20,116 bases of DNA from an uncultured Lachnospiraceae bacterium (GCA_910585625.1 CAJUFQ010000042.1:1-20116); one strand, 5' to 3'. Positions 7,949 to 14,142 are shown, numbered from the stretch's first letter. Numbers and translations are program-made. The notes: generated by a model not told the origin, from the letters alone.

Positions 7949-9160
7949 ATGCTGACACTGGATAAATTTGAAGAAGCAAGCAGGGTCGTGCAGGAAGTGA
8001 CGCAGGAGACCAAGCTGGTATATAGCGATTACTTAAGCAGGCAGACGGAGAATAAAGTGTATCTCAAGCCGGAGAATATGCAGTTTACCGGGGCATATAA
8101 GGTGCGGGGGGCGTATTATAAAATCAGCACGCTGACAGAAGAAGAACGGCTGAAAGGGCTGATTACCGCTTCGGCGGGAAACCATGCCCAGGGTGTGGCC
8201 TATGCGGCCCAGTGCTTTGGTGTGAAAGCGACGATTGTAATGCCTACGACCACGCCGTTAATCAAGGTCAACCGCACCAAGGGATACGGCGCGGACGTGG
8301 TTCTCTATGGAGATGTGTATGACGAGGCATGTAATAAAGCTTACGAGCTTGCCGAGGAACATGGCTACACGTTCATCCATCCGTTTGACGACCTTGCAGT
8401 CGCCACCGGGCAGGGTACGATAGCCATGGAAATATTCAAAGAGCTGCCGCTGGTAGAATACATCCTGGTTCCCATTGGAGGGGGCGGGCTTGCCACCGGC
8501 GTATCCGCGCTGGCCAAGCTTCTGAACCCGAATATTAAAGTTATCGGCGTGGAGCCGGCGGGAGCCAACTGTATGCAGGCATCCATTCAGGCAGGCAAGG
8601 TCGTGACGCTGCCAGGCGTAAGCACGATTGCCGATGGCACGGCGGTAAAGACTCCGGGGGAGAACATTTTCCCTTATGTGAGCAAAAACCTGGATGACAT
8701 TATTACGGTGGAGGATGACGAACTGATTGTGGCGTTTCTGGACATGGTGGAGAATCATAAGATGGTAGTGGAAAATTCGGGCCTGCTGACCGTAGCCGCG
8801 CTGCGGCATCTGAATGTGAAGGGCAAACGTGTGGTGTCCATCTTAAGCGGCGGCAACATGGATGTGATTACCATGTCCTCCGTGGTGCAGCAGGGGCTGA
8901 TTTTCCGCGACCGTATCTTTACGGTGTCCGTGCTTTTGCCGGACAAGCCGGGAGAACTGAGCAAGGTTGCGGAGACTATGGCCAGGCAGCAGGGGAATGT
9001 CATAAAGCTTGAACACAACCAGTTTGTCACGACCAACCGCAATGCGGCGGTGGAGCTTCGGATAACCCTGGAGGCATTCGGCACAGAGCATAAGCAGCAG
9101 ATAATCAATGCTTTGGAAGAAAGGGGGTATAAGCCCAAATTGGTAAGGACGAATTTATAG
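7949..9160 (+). CDS. ilvA: Threonine ammonia-lyase with C-terminal ACT domain
   Basis: This PLP enzyme deaminates threonine to 2-oxobutanoate, feeding isoleucine synthesis or threonine catabolism. The 403-residue product has the PLP lysine in QFTGAYKVRGA (Lys51), SAGNHAQG at about 75-82, the phosphate-binding glycine loop PIGGGGLATG (Gly177-180) and SGGNMD near 300. A single ACT-like domain (about 322-403) begins RIFTVSVLLPDKPGELSKV. One ACT domain and about 400 residues match the shorter, catabolic or TIGR01127-like form more than the 500-residue biosynthetic enzyme with two ACT domains. ATG 7949 is set by AGGAGGT at 7936-7942, six bases upstream. An in-frame GTG at 7910 overlapping the ftsY stop lacks a site. 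No promoter was seen between ftsY and this gene, so it is probably in the same transcript. Confidence 0.92.
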   Translation: MLTLDKFEEASRVVQEVTQETKLVYSDYLSRQTENKVYLKPENMQFTGAYKVRGAYYKISTLTEEERLKGLITASAGNHAQGVAYAAQCFGVKATIVMPTTTPLIKVNRTKGYGADVVLYGDVYDEACNKAYELAEEHGYTFIHPFDDLAVATGQGTIAMEIFKELPLVEYILVPIGGGGLATGVSALAKLLNPNIKVIGVEPAGANCMQASIQAGKVVTLPGVSTIADGTAVKTPGENIFPYVSKNLDDIITVEDDELIVAFLDMVENHKMVVENSGLLTVAALRHLNVKGKRVVSILSGGNMDVITMSSVVQQGLIFRDRIFTVSVLLPDKPGELSKVAETMARQQGNVIKLEHNQFVTTNRNAAVELRITLEAFGTEHKQQIINALEERGYKPKLVRTNL

Positions 9161-9183
9161 GGGCGGCTGCCGTAAAATTGTTG

Positions 9184-9212
9184 TTGGAATTAATGGAGAG
9201 ATAGTGTATAAT
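9184..9212 (+). promoter_or_regulatory. SigmaA-type promoter of the HD-GYP gene
   Basis: TTGGAA at 9184-9189 and a perfect TATAAT at 9207-9212 are separated by 17 bases. Transcription would begin near 9219, leaving a leader of about 100 bases before the preferred start at 9319. That leader can form GGCAT/ATGCC (9234-9238 with 9250-9254), but it lacks the conserved GEMM (cyclic-di-GMP riboswitch) core. Confidence 0.78.
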
Positions 9213-9318
9213 TAATTCTGTCTGACAAATTATGGCATGGCTTTGGATAATGCCTGCAGTATTTTGGGCGGCAGAGAAAAGAGCCATAGATGTGGCGAAG
9301 GATGCAGAGGTAAGACTT

Positions 9319-10410
9319 GTGGTAAAAAGAATTTTCATGAGGACAAGATCCTTACAAAATGGAATGAAAATTGACCAGGCTATCGTTGACCGCAGGGGAA
9401 GGATTTTAATCGCCCGGGGGGCGGTTATGGATGAGTACCTGATAGATTCTCTGCTTAAGCTTGGGATTAACGGCGTCTATATCCGGGAGGGTGAAGAAGA
9501 CCCTGAGGAGGAGAAGATATCGCTCCTGGCCCAGAGCGTCATTGAGAAGACCAGGGTGGAGGACCGTGCCAAGGTCAAGCTGACGGAGAGCGTGAAGAAA
9601 CGTGTGGCAGAGGGAATCCAGTATCTGTACAACAATACGGAAACCCAGGATTTTGCAGATGCCACAGACCAGATTACCGGCGAGCTGATGCGCGCCATTT
9701 CTGATAACGAAGCGATTGCGGTTGATATCAGCACCCTTAAGATTAGTGACGAATATACGTTCAAGCATAGCGTGGATGTCGCGACCATGGCGATGATTGT
9801 GGCGAAGCAGCATGGCTTGAACAATAGGGAAGTGTACGAGATTGGGATTGCCGGGCTGCTCCACGATTTGGGCAAGTCCAAGATTCCCAATGAAGTGCTG
9901 AATAAGCCGGGAAGGCTCACCGACGAGGAATTTGCAATCATGAAGCAGCATTCTGTCTATGGTTATGAAATCCTCAAGGAAAAAGAGGGTTATTCCCCAG
10001 CCATCCTGCTGGGAGTCTTGCAGCATCATGAGAAAATGAACGGCAAGGGGTATCCTATGGGAGTCTCCTCAGAAAAGATGCATCTGTTTGCCAAAATACT
10101 TTCGATTGTGGATATCTATGACGCGCTTGTGACGGAGCGTTCCTACAAGAAAGCATTTTCCCAGAGGGACGCCGTGGAGATGATTATGTCCATGACGCAG
10201 GAGCTGGATTTTGGCGTCATGAAGAGCTTCCTGGAGAGCATGATTCTCTATCCGGTGGACACTATCGTACAGCTCAGTAACGGAGAGAAAGCGAAAGTGG
10301 TGCAGAATAACCCCGGATACATACTGCGGCCGAAGGTCGTGGGGATTGACTCAGGCAAGATATACGATCTTGGCAGAGATATGAGATGCAATAATATTAT
10401 AATCATGTAA
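9319..10410 (+). CDS. HD-GYP domain protein, probable cyclic-di-GMP phosphodiesterase
   Basis: The product is about 363 residues. An N-terminal region (about 1-130) resembles the small beta-rich domain before many clostridial HD-GYP domains (GMKIDQAIVDRRGRILIARGAVM). An HD-GYP domain follows (about 150-310). Metal-binding residues are visible: the HD pair in LLHDLGKSKIP (His182-Asp183), QHHEKMNGKGYP with the GYP signature (Gly244-Pro246), and VDIYDALVTERSYKKA. This class hydrolyses cyclic-di-GMP, or in some members related dinucleotides; substrate cannot be read here. No membrane segment or receiver domain is present, so it should be cytosolic. The start is uncertain: GTG 9319 has AGAGG eight bases upstream, ATG 9337 has no good site, and ATG 9232 has none and lies only about 13 bases from the predicted transcript start. 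Confidence 0.88.
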   Translation: MVKRIFMRTRSLQNGMKIDQAIVDRRGRILIARGAVMDEYLIDSLLKLGINGVYIREGEEDPEEEKISLLAQSVIEKTRVEDRAKVKLTESVKKRVAEGIQYLYNNTETQDFADATDQITGELMRAISDNEAIAVDISTLKISDEYTFKHSVDVATMAMIVAKQHGLNNREVYEIGIAGLLHDLGKSKIPNEVLNKPGRLTDEEFAIMKQHSVYGYEILKEKEGYSPAILLGVLQHHEKMNGKGYPMGVSSEKMHLFAKILSIVDIYDALVTERSYKKAFSQRDAVEMIMSMTQELDFGVMKSFLESMILYPVDTIVQLSNGEKAKVVQNNPGYILRPKVVGIDSGKIYDLGRDMRCNNIIIM

Positions 10411-10443
10411 CAGTCCGGCCGGCAAGCTGGACTGTTGTTTTTA
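10411..10443 (+). terminator. Terminator of the HD-GYP gene
   Basis: CAGTCCGGC at 10411-10419 pairs with GCTGGACTG at 10426-10434 (one wobble) around a six-base loop, followed by TTGTTTTTA at 10435-10443. It starts right after the HD-GYP stop. The T-tract runs into the stop codon of the convergent repressor gene. On the other strand no T-run follows the stem, so it acts mainly on + transcripts. Confidence 0.85.
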
Positions 10444-10806
10444 TAATGAACCGACATTCTCCTTGATGGCAGCAAAGCTTTCTTTGCTGATTACGTGTTC
10501 AATCCGGCAGGCGTCCTCCAGGGCGACTTTTTCGTCGACGCCCAGGCTCATCAGCCACTTAGAAAGGAAATTATGCCGCTCATAAATCATATCTGCAATT
10601 TCTTTCCCGGTGTCTGTCAGCGTGATGTATCCGGCGTCCGATACCTCAATATGGCCTTTCTCGCGCAGATTCTTCATGGCTACGCTCACGCTTGGCTTTT
10701 TAAAGCCCAACTCAGCAGCAACGTCGATAGAGCGGACGACCGGGAGCCTCTGGCTTAAAATCAGGATAGCTTCCAGGTAATTCTCAGCAGATTCATTACT
10801 TTTCAT
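10441..10806 (-). CDS. DtxR/MntR-family metal-dependent repressor
   Basis: This 121-residue protein has an N-terminal winged helix (about 5-65) with SIDVAAELGFKKPSVSVAMKNLREKG, then a metal-binding and dimerisation domain. It has no C-terminal SH3-like domain, as in MntR. Aligned by eye with MntR and DtxR, the metal ligands are Glu12, His78, Cys100, Glu103 and His104. DACRIEH matches the Cys-x-x-Glu-His of DtxR/IdeR (iron) instead of the Glu-x-x-Glu-His of MntR, and Asn9 stands where MntR has Asp8. With feoA-feoA-feoB divergent next door, it most likely senses Fe(II) and represses the feo operon. The start at 10806 (MKSNESAENYLEAIL) has GAGGG eight bases upstream; the longer open frame to 10878 would encode an unrelated hydrophobic extension across the promoter. 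Confidence 0.88.
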   Translation of the reverse strand: MKSNESAENYLEAILILSQRLPVVRSIDVAAELGFKKPSVSVAMKNLREKGHIEVSDAGYITLTDTGKEIADMIYERHNFLSKWLMSLGVDEKVALEDACRIEHVISKESFAAIKENVGSL

Positions 10807-10849
10807 AAATAAAACCCTCATAATAAGACAAATTGCAAGTGACACTACC

Positions 10850-10878
10850 AGTATACTGAATAAATCTGCAAATGGCAA
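10850..10878 (-). promoter_or_regulatory. SigmaA-type promoter of the DtxR-family gene
   Basis: Read on the minus strand, TTGCCA (10878-10873) and TATACT (10855-10850) are separated by 17 bases. The -10 lies inside the perfect palindrome CAGTATACTG (10849-10858), whose core resembles the feo operator, so autoregulation is possible. The leader to the ATG is about 37 bases. Confidence 0.72.
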
Positions 10879-10889
10879 ATTATTTGTAG

Positions 10890-10975
10890 GATTCGGGTGT
10901 CAAAAGGTGGCTTTTAAAAATTCTATTGTGCAAAATGTCAGTTTATTTTTTATCCCACCTTTTGACACCTGAATC
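10890..10975. repeat. Near-perfect 21-bp inverted repeat between divergent iron promoters
   Basis: The arm 10890-10910 is the reverse complement of 10955-10975 except for one position, which is a G-T pair. The core of the left arm is GGTGTCAAAAGGTGG. The arms flank 44 AT-rich bases. A shorter outer pair CTGCAAA (10866-10872) / TTTGCAG (10976-10982) could extend the structure past a 17-base bulge. Each arm holds a TTGACA hexamer pointing outward, toward the repressor gene on one side and feoA on the other, but neither has a good -10 at the right distance. It could be a MITE-like element, a large cruciform regulatory site or a binding-site pair. No clear target duplication was seen. Confidence 0.8.
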
Positions 10976-11009
10976 TTTGCAGGAAAATAATCTTTTTAAA
11001 AATAAGTTA

Positions 11010-11038
11010 TTGACAACTAATAGAAGTTAGTATATACT
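11010..11038 (+). promoter_or_regulatory. Strong SigmaA promoter of the feo operon
   Basis: A consensus TTGACA at 11010-11015 and TATACT at 11033-11038 are separated by exactly 17 bases. Transcription should begin near 11045. The -10 is completely covered by a palindromic operator, so the promoter looks strong but repressible. Confidence 0.88.
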
Positions 11039-11043
11039 AACTT
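11024..11043. promoter_or_regulatory. 20-bp perfect palindromic operator over the feo -10 box
   Basis: The sequence AAGTTAGTATATACTAACTT is its own reverse complement and is centred at the left edge of the -10 box (centre 11033/11034). Its core is TTAGT-N4-ACTAA (11027-11040). A further half-site ACTAA at 11016-11020, next to the -35, gives three half-sites in 25 bases. Position, symmetry and the neighbouring DtxR-family gene make it the likely iron-repressor binding site. Confidence 0.78.
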
Positions 11044-11086
11044 TGAAATGGTAAAGAGTGCCAGAGAAATAGAAAAGGAGATGATG

Positions 11087-11299
11087 ATGATGCCGTTGAC
11101 TATGGCGCGGACAGGAGAGGCCAATATAATCAAGAAAGTTGGCGGGAGAGAGGAGACCAGAAGGTTTCTGGAGAATCTTGGCTTTGTAAGTGGAGGGAAC
11201 GTGACGGTTGTTTCCCAAATTGGCGGAAATATGATTGTAAACGTCAAAGAATCAAGGGTTGCCATCAACAGAGACATGGCGAACAAAATAATCGTATAA
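11087..11299 (+). CDS. feoA: FeoA-type ferrous iron transport accessory protein (first copy)
   Basis: This is a stand-alone FeoA domain of about 70 residues (SH3-like fold). It begins MMPLTMARTGEANIIKKVGG and continues REETRRFLENLGFVSGGNVTVVSQIGGNMIVNVKESRVAI, the standard FeoA pattern. FeoA is a small cytosolic partner thought to act on FeoB in Fe(II) uptake. AAGGAG at 11075-11080 is followed by four successive in-frame ATG codons (11081, 11084, 11087, 11090); 11087 (six-base spacing) or 11090 (nine) fits best. An in-frame ATG at 11048 would lie only about three bases from the predicted transcript start and has no site. It is followed after 11 bases by a second feoA. Confidence 0.9.
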   Translation: MMPLTMARTGEANIIKKVGGREETRRFLENLGFVSGGNVTVVSQIGGNMIVNVKESRVAINRDMANKIIV

Positions 11300-11310
11300 G
11301 GGAGGAGAGC

Positions 11311-11535
11311 ATGAAGAAGACATTAAGGCAAATTTCCTGTGGGAAGACAGTAAAGGTTGCCAAGCTGCACGGAGAAGGCCCGGTCAAACGCCGGATTATG
11401 GATATGGGGATTACCAAAGGCGTGGAAATTTCAGTAAGGAAAGTAGCGCCTCTGGGAGATCCGGTGGAAGTGACTGTGCGGGGATATGAGCTTTCGCTCA
11501 GGAAAGCAGACGCAGAAATGATAGAGGTGGAATAG
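11311..11535 (+). CDS. feoA: FeoA-type ferrous iron transport accessory protein (second copy)
   Basis: This is a 74-residue FeoA domain, a diverged paralogue of the gene just upstream. It contains KLHGEGPVKRRIMDMGITKGVEISVRKVAPLGDPVEVTVRGYELSLRKADAEMIEV. The GDPVEVTVRGYELSLR stretch is the classic FeoA C-terminal hallmark, closer to canonical FeoA than the first copy. GGAGGAG at 11301-11307 precedes ATG 11311. Paired feoA genes before feoB are common in Clostridia. Whether the two form a heteromer or bind different FeoB regions is not known from the sequence. Confidence 0.93.
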   Translation: MKKTLRQISCGKTVKVAKLHGEGPVKRRIMDMGITKGVEISVRKVAPLGDPVEVTVRGYELSLRKADAEMIEVE

Positions 11536-11539
11536 GCCG

Positions 11540-11608
11540 GATGTCCTGCGTTGCATCGTTGCACAGAACGGGAAAAGAAAAAGGACGTCAGATGTTTTAT
11601 TTTTTTAT
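11540..11608 (+). terminator. Possible attenuator between feoA2 and feoB
   Basis: GATGTCCT (11540-11547) can pair with AGGACGTC (11582-11589, one wobble) around a 34-base loop. A T-rich run GTTTTATTTTTTT follows at about 11594-11607. The large loop makes it weaker than a normal terminator. It would lower read-through into feoB, which has its own operator-like site just downstream. Confidence 0.4.
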
Positions 11609-11615
11609 CCATGAG

Positions 11616-11629
11616 TTAGTTGATACTAA
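11616..11629. promoter_or_regulatory. Second TTAGT-N4-ACTAA operator, upstream of feoB
   Basis: TTAGTTGATACTAA repeats the half-sites and spacing of the feo operator (TTAGTATATACTAA at 11027-11040), 11 of 14 bases identical. In the same relative place as the main -10 it has GATACT (11622-11627), but the -35 region (11599-11604) is only an A/T run, so any feoB promoter here would be weak or need help. It lies about 95 bases before the feoB start. Confidence 0.55.
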
Positions 11630-11724
11630 TAATGGTAAGTGTTGACAAACATCTGGCATGTGAAATGAAAGCACGCAAATTTGAGAATGCCTCCGTGAAT
11701 ACCGAGGCGGATAGGAGCAGAAAT

Positions 11725-13917
11725 ATGTCGTTGAAAATAGCATTGGCTGGAAACCCCAACAGCGGGAAGACAACATTATTCAATGCGCTTACCGGTTCCA
11801 ATCAGTTTGTGGGGAACTGGCCGGGCGTTACGGTGGAGAAGAAGGAAGGGAAGTTAAAGGGGTATAAGGATGTCGCAATTATGGATCTGCCGGGGATCTA
11901 TTCGCTGTCCCCTTATACGCTTGAGGAAGTCGTGGCAAGAAATTACCTGACAGGGGAGCGTCCGGATGCCATACTCAATATCGTGGATGGGACAAATATG
12001 GAACGTAACCTATACCTTACGACACAGCTGATGGAACTGGGTATCCCGGTGGTCATAGCTGTGAACATGATGGACGTTGTTGCGAAAAGCGGGGATCAGA
12101 TACATATCCAGAAGCTGGGCAAGGAGCTTGGCTGCCCGGTCGTGGAGATTTCTGCACTCAAGGGAACCGGGGTCAGGGAAGCGGCAGAAAAAGCAGTGGA
12201 AGCTGCACGGAAGAAAGAAGCTGCCGGCGCGGTGCATGAGTTCGCGCCGGAAGTAGAAGGGGCGCTGGCTGCCATTGAAGATAAGCTTGGCCCAGATGTG
12301 CCGCAGGAGCAGAAGCGTTTTTTTGCCGTCAAGCTGTTGGAGAAAGACGCCAAGATTGCCTCACAGCTGAAACATGCGCCAGATGTTTCAGCGGAGATTG
12401 CCGCCGTTGAGGAGGAACTGGACGATGACACGGAGAGCATTATCACCAACGAGCGTTATGTCTATCTGTCGTCCGTCATCAAAAACTGTTATGTCAGGCA
12501 GCGGAAACAGGCAGCAAGCAGCTCGGATAAGATTGATAAGGTTGTGACGAACCGAATCCTTGCACTGCCGATTTTTGCAGCCGTCATGGCGCTTGTCTAT
12601 TATATATCCGTCAGCACAGTTGGGGATTGGGCGACTGGCTGGGTGAATGACGGTGTATTTGCGGATGGGTGGAACTTGTTCGGGATGGAGAGCCTCCATA
12701 TTCCGGCTGTCCCGGAGCTGTTCTCTGATGGCCTTGAGGCAGTCGGCTGCGCGGCCTGGCTGCAGGGCCTGGTGGTGGATGGCATCGTGGCAGGCGTGGG
12801 CGCGGTACTGGGGTTCGTGCCGCAGATGCTGGTGCTGTTCCTCTTTCTGGCATTTTTGGAGAGCTGCGGGTATATGGCGCGGGTGGCATTTATCATGGAC
12901 CGCATTTTCCGTAAATTCGGGCTATCCGGTAAATCCTTCATCCCCATGCTGATTGGCACGGGATGCGGCGTGCCAGGCGTCATGGCGTCAAGGACTATCG
13001 AGAATGACAAGGATCGCAAGATGACAATCATGACGACCACGTTTATCCCATGCGGCGCGAAGCTGCCAATCATTGCCCTGATTGCCGGGGCGTTTTTCGG
13101 GAATGCCTGGTGGGTCTCCTGGAGCGCGTTTTTCGTGGGGATTGCGGCAGTTGTCTGCTCCGGCATCCTCCTCAAGAAGACGCGGATGTTTGCAGGGGAA
13201 CCGGCCCCGTTCGTCATGGAGCTACCCAGTTACCATATGCCAACGGTTGGCAATATACTCAGGAGCATGTGGGAACGCGGGTGGTCTTTCATCAAGAAAG
13301 CCGGGACGGTAATCCTCTTGTCTACGATCTTCATCTGGTTTACGACATATTTTGGCTGGGCAGACGGACAGTTCCGTATGTTAGATCCTATGGAGATTGA
13401 CCACAGCATCCTCGCCGCCATCGGCAATGTATTTGCCTGGCTATTTGCCCCGTTGGGATGGGGCGACTGGAAATCGGCGGTAGCGGCCATCACGGGCCTT
13501 GTGGCAAAAGAAAATGTTGTGGGGACATTTGGGATTCTCTTTGGATTTGCGGAAGTGGCAGAGGATGGAGCGGAAATCTGGGGGACGCTGGCAGGGCATA
13601 TGTCTGCGGCGGCAGCTTATTCCTTCCTGGTATTTAACTTGTTGTGCGCACCCTGCTTTGCGGCAATGGGGGCTATTAAGCGTGAGATGAACAATATCAG
13701 GTGGTTCTGGTTTGCCATCGGCTACCAGTGCGCCCTCGCCTATGTGGCGGCATTGTGCATTTACCAGATTGCAGCCTGGGTCACGACAGGGGCTTTCGGC
13801 CTGGGAACCATCGTGGCAATCCTTCTGGTCATCGGGTTCGCCTATCTGTTGCTCCGTCCATGTAAGGAGAACGGCGCGTTACATGTGGAAGTAAAAGGTC
13901 TGGCCGGAACGAAATAG
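11725..13917 (+). CDS. feoB: Ferrous iron transport protein B
   Basis: This is a 730-residue GTP-dependent Fe(II) permease of the inner membrane. The cytosolic G domain shows G1 GNPNSGKT at 9-16, Thr36 in switch I (NWPGVTVEKKEG), G3 DLPG at 54-57, G4 NMMD at 114-117 and G5 SALKG from 143. A helical GDI-like region follows (about 170-275), then a membrane domain from about residue 290 with the two conserved gate motifs GTGCGVPG and PCGAKLP and a closing multi-helix part. The C-terminus is short and polar; no FeoC or extra domain is attached. ATG 11725 is chosen because TAGGAG ends seven bases upstream and the product begins MSLKIALAGNPN as in homologues. Open in-frame codons back to 11620 lack a ribosome site and overlap the operator. 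Confidence 0.96.
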   Translation: MSLKIALAGNPNSGKTTLFNALTGSNQFVGNWPGVTVEKKEGKLKGYKDVAIMDLPGIYSLSPYTLEEVVARNYLTGERPDAILNIVDGTNMERNLYLTTQLMELGIPVVIAVNMMDVVAKSGDQIHIQKLGKELGCPVVEISALKGTGVREAAEKAVEAARKKEAAGAVHEFAPEVEGALAAIEDKLGPDVPQEQKRFFAVKLLEKDAKIASQLKHAPDVSAEIAAVEEELDDDTESIITNERYVYLSSVIKNCYVRQRKQAASSSDKIDKVVTNRILALPIFAAVMALVYYISVSTVGDWATGWVNDGVFADGWNLFGMESLHIPAVPELFSDGLEAVGCAAWLQGLVVDGIVAGVGAVLGFVPQMLVLFLFLAFLESCGYMARVAFIMDRIFRKFGLSGKSFIPMLIGTGCGVPGVMASRTIENDKDRKMTIMTTTFIPCGAKLPIIALIAGAFFGNAWWVSWSAFFVGIAAVVCSGILLKKTRMFAGEPAPFVMELPSYHMPTVGNILRSMWERGWSFIKKAGTVILLSTIFIWFTTYFGWADGQFRMLDPMEIDHSILAAIGNVFAWLFAPLGWGDWKSAVAAITGLVAKENVVGTFGILFGFAEVAEDGAEIWGTLAGHMSAAAAYSFLVFNLLCAPCFAAMGAIKREMNNIRWFWFAIGYQCALAYVAALCIYQIAAWVTTGAFGLGTIVAILLVIGFAYLLLRPCKENGALHVEVKGLAGTK

Positions 13918-13937
13918 AAGAGGCAAGGCATAAGTCA

Positions 13938-13966
13938 GGGGGCAGGCTTTTCCTGCCCCTCGTTCT
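13938..13966 (+). terminator. Terminator after feoB
   Basis: GGGGCAGG (13939-13946) pairs perfectly with CCTGCCCC (13952-13959) around CTTTT, with an extra G-T pair outside. The stem is strong. The following CGTTCT is only partly T-rich, so efficiency is uncertain. It ends the feo operon 20 bases past the feoB stop. Confidence 0.7.
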
Positions 13967-14003
13967 AATAAAAATTTCTGAAAATTCCATGGAAACGTCT
14001 TCA

Positions 14004-14071
14004 TAATTTCCTTGTAATCTGCGTGTCTGTATAATAGAATTTAGAGTAGGTAGTAATTCTGAAATTACCTA
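14004..14071 (+). promoter_or_regulatory. Promoter region of the glycosidase gene, probably activator-dependent
   Basis: A perfect TATAAT lies at 14030-14035. No -35 is recognisable at 16-18 bases. In its place are two TAAT-type elements (14004-14007 and 14015-14018) spaced 11 bases, a pattern typical of direct repeats bound by OmpR/PhoB-type response regulators. Just after the predicted start site, TAGGT+AATT (14047-14058, three-base bulge) can pair with AATT+ACCTA (14063-14071) around CTGA, a small 5'-UTR hairpin. Confidence 0.5.
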
Positions 14072-14097
14072 AAATCTGAAACAGAAGGGAGAAGCGT

Positions 14098-14142
14098 ATG
14101 AGTCAGAGAAAGAGGTTTTTTTAGCGTTTCCTGGCAGGAACG
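14098..14142 (+). pseudogene. Original 5' end of the glycosidase gene, interrupted by in-frame TAG
   Basis: ATG 14098 has a good ribosome binding site (GAAGGGAGAA, 14084-14093). It is exactly in frame with the large coding region that follows. Codons read MSQRKRFF, then TAG at 14122-14124, then RFLAGT and on into the hydrophobic core of a signal peptide. The basic n-region expected of a secretion signal is thus cut off by one stop codon. A single-base change in TAG (for example to AAG, giving FFKRFLAG) would restore a normal signal peptide. The stop sits at the end of a seven-T run (14116-14122), but adding or removing a T would shift the frame and not cure it. Confidence 0.85.

Noticed and set aside
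9213..9318. Cyclic-di-GMP riboswitch before the HD-GYP gene
   Set aside because: The conserved GEMM-I core and the class-II pseudoknot signature were not found in the leader.
10807..10878. N-terminal hydrophobic extension of the DtxR-family repressor
   Set aside because: It would run through the repressor's own promoter region and leader; homologues begin at the MKSNESAENY position, which has a GAGGG site.
11048..11086. Longer feoA starting at ATG 11048
   Set aside because: It would lie about three bases from the predicted transcript start with no ribosome site, while AAGGAG is well placed for 11087 or 11090.
11620..11724. A 35-residue N-terminal extension of FeoB
   Set aside because: It begins inside the operator, has no ribosome binding site and resembles no FeoB N-terminus; an open stretch of this size is expected by chance.
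14116..14124. Phase variation by slippage in the seven-T run before the TAG
   Set aside because: ATG 14098 is already in frame with the large coding region; gain or loss of one T would shift the frame instead of restoring it, so slippage cannot explain an on/off switch here.
14122..14124. Amber codon read as an amino acid by genome-wide recoding (pyrrolysine or suppressor code)
   Set aside because: rpmF, acpP, smc, ftsY, ilvA, feoA2 and feoB all end in TAG at their expected family lengths, so TAG works as a stop.
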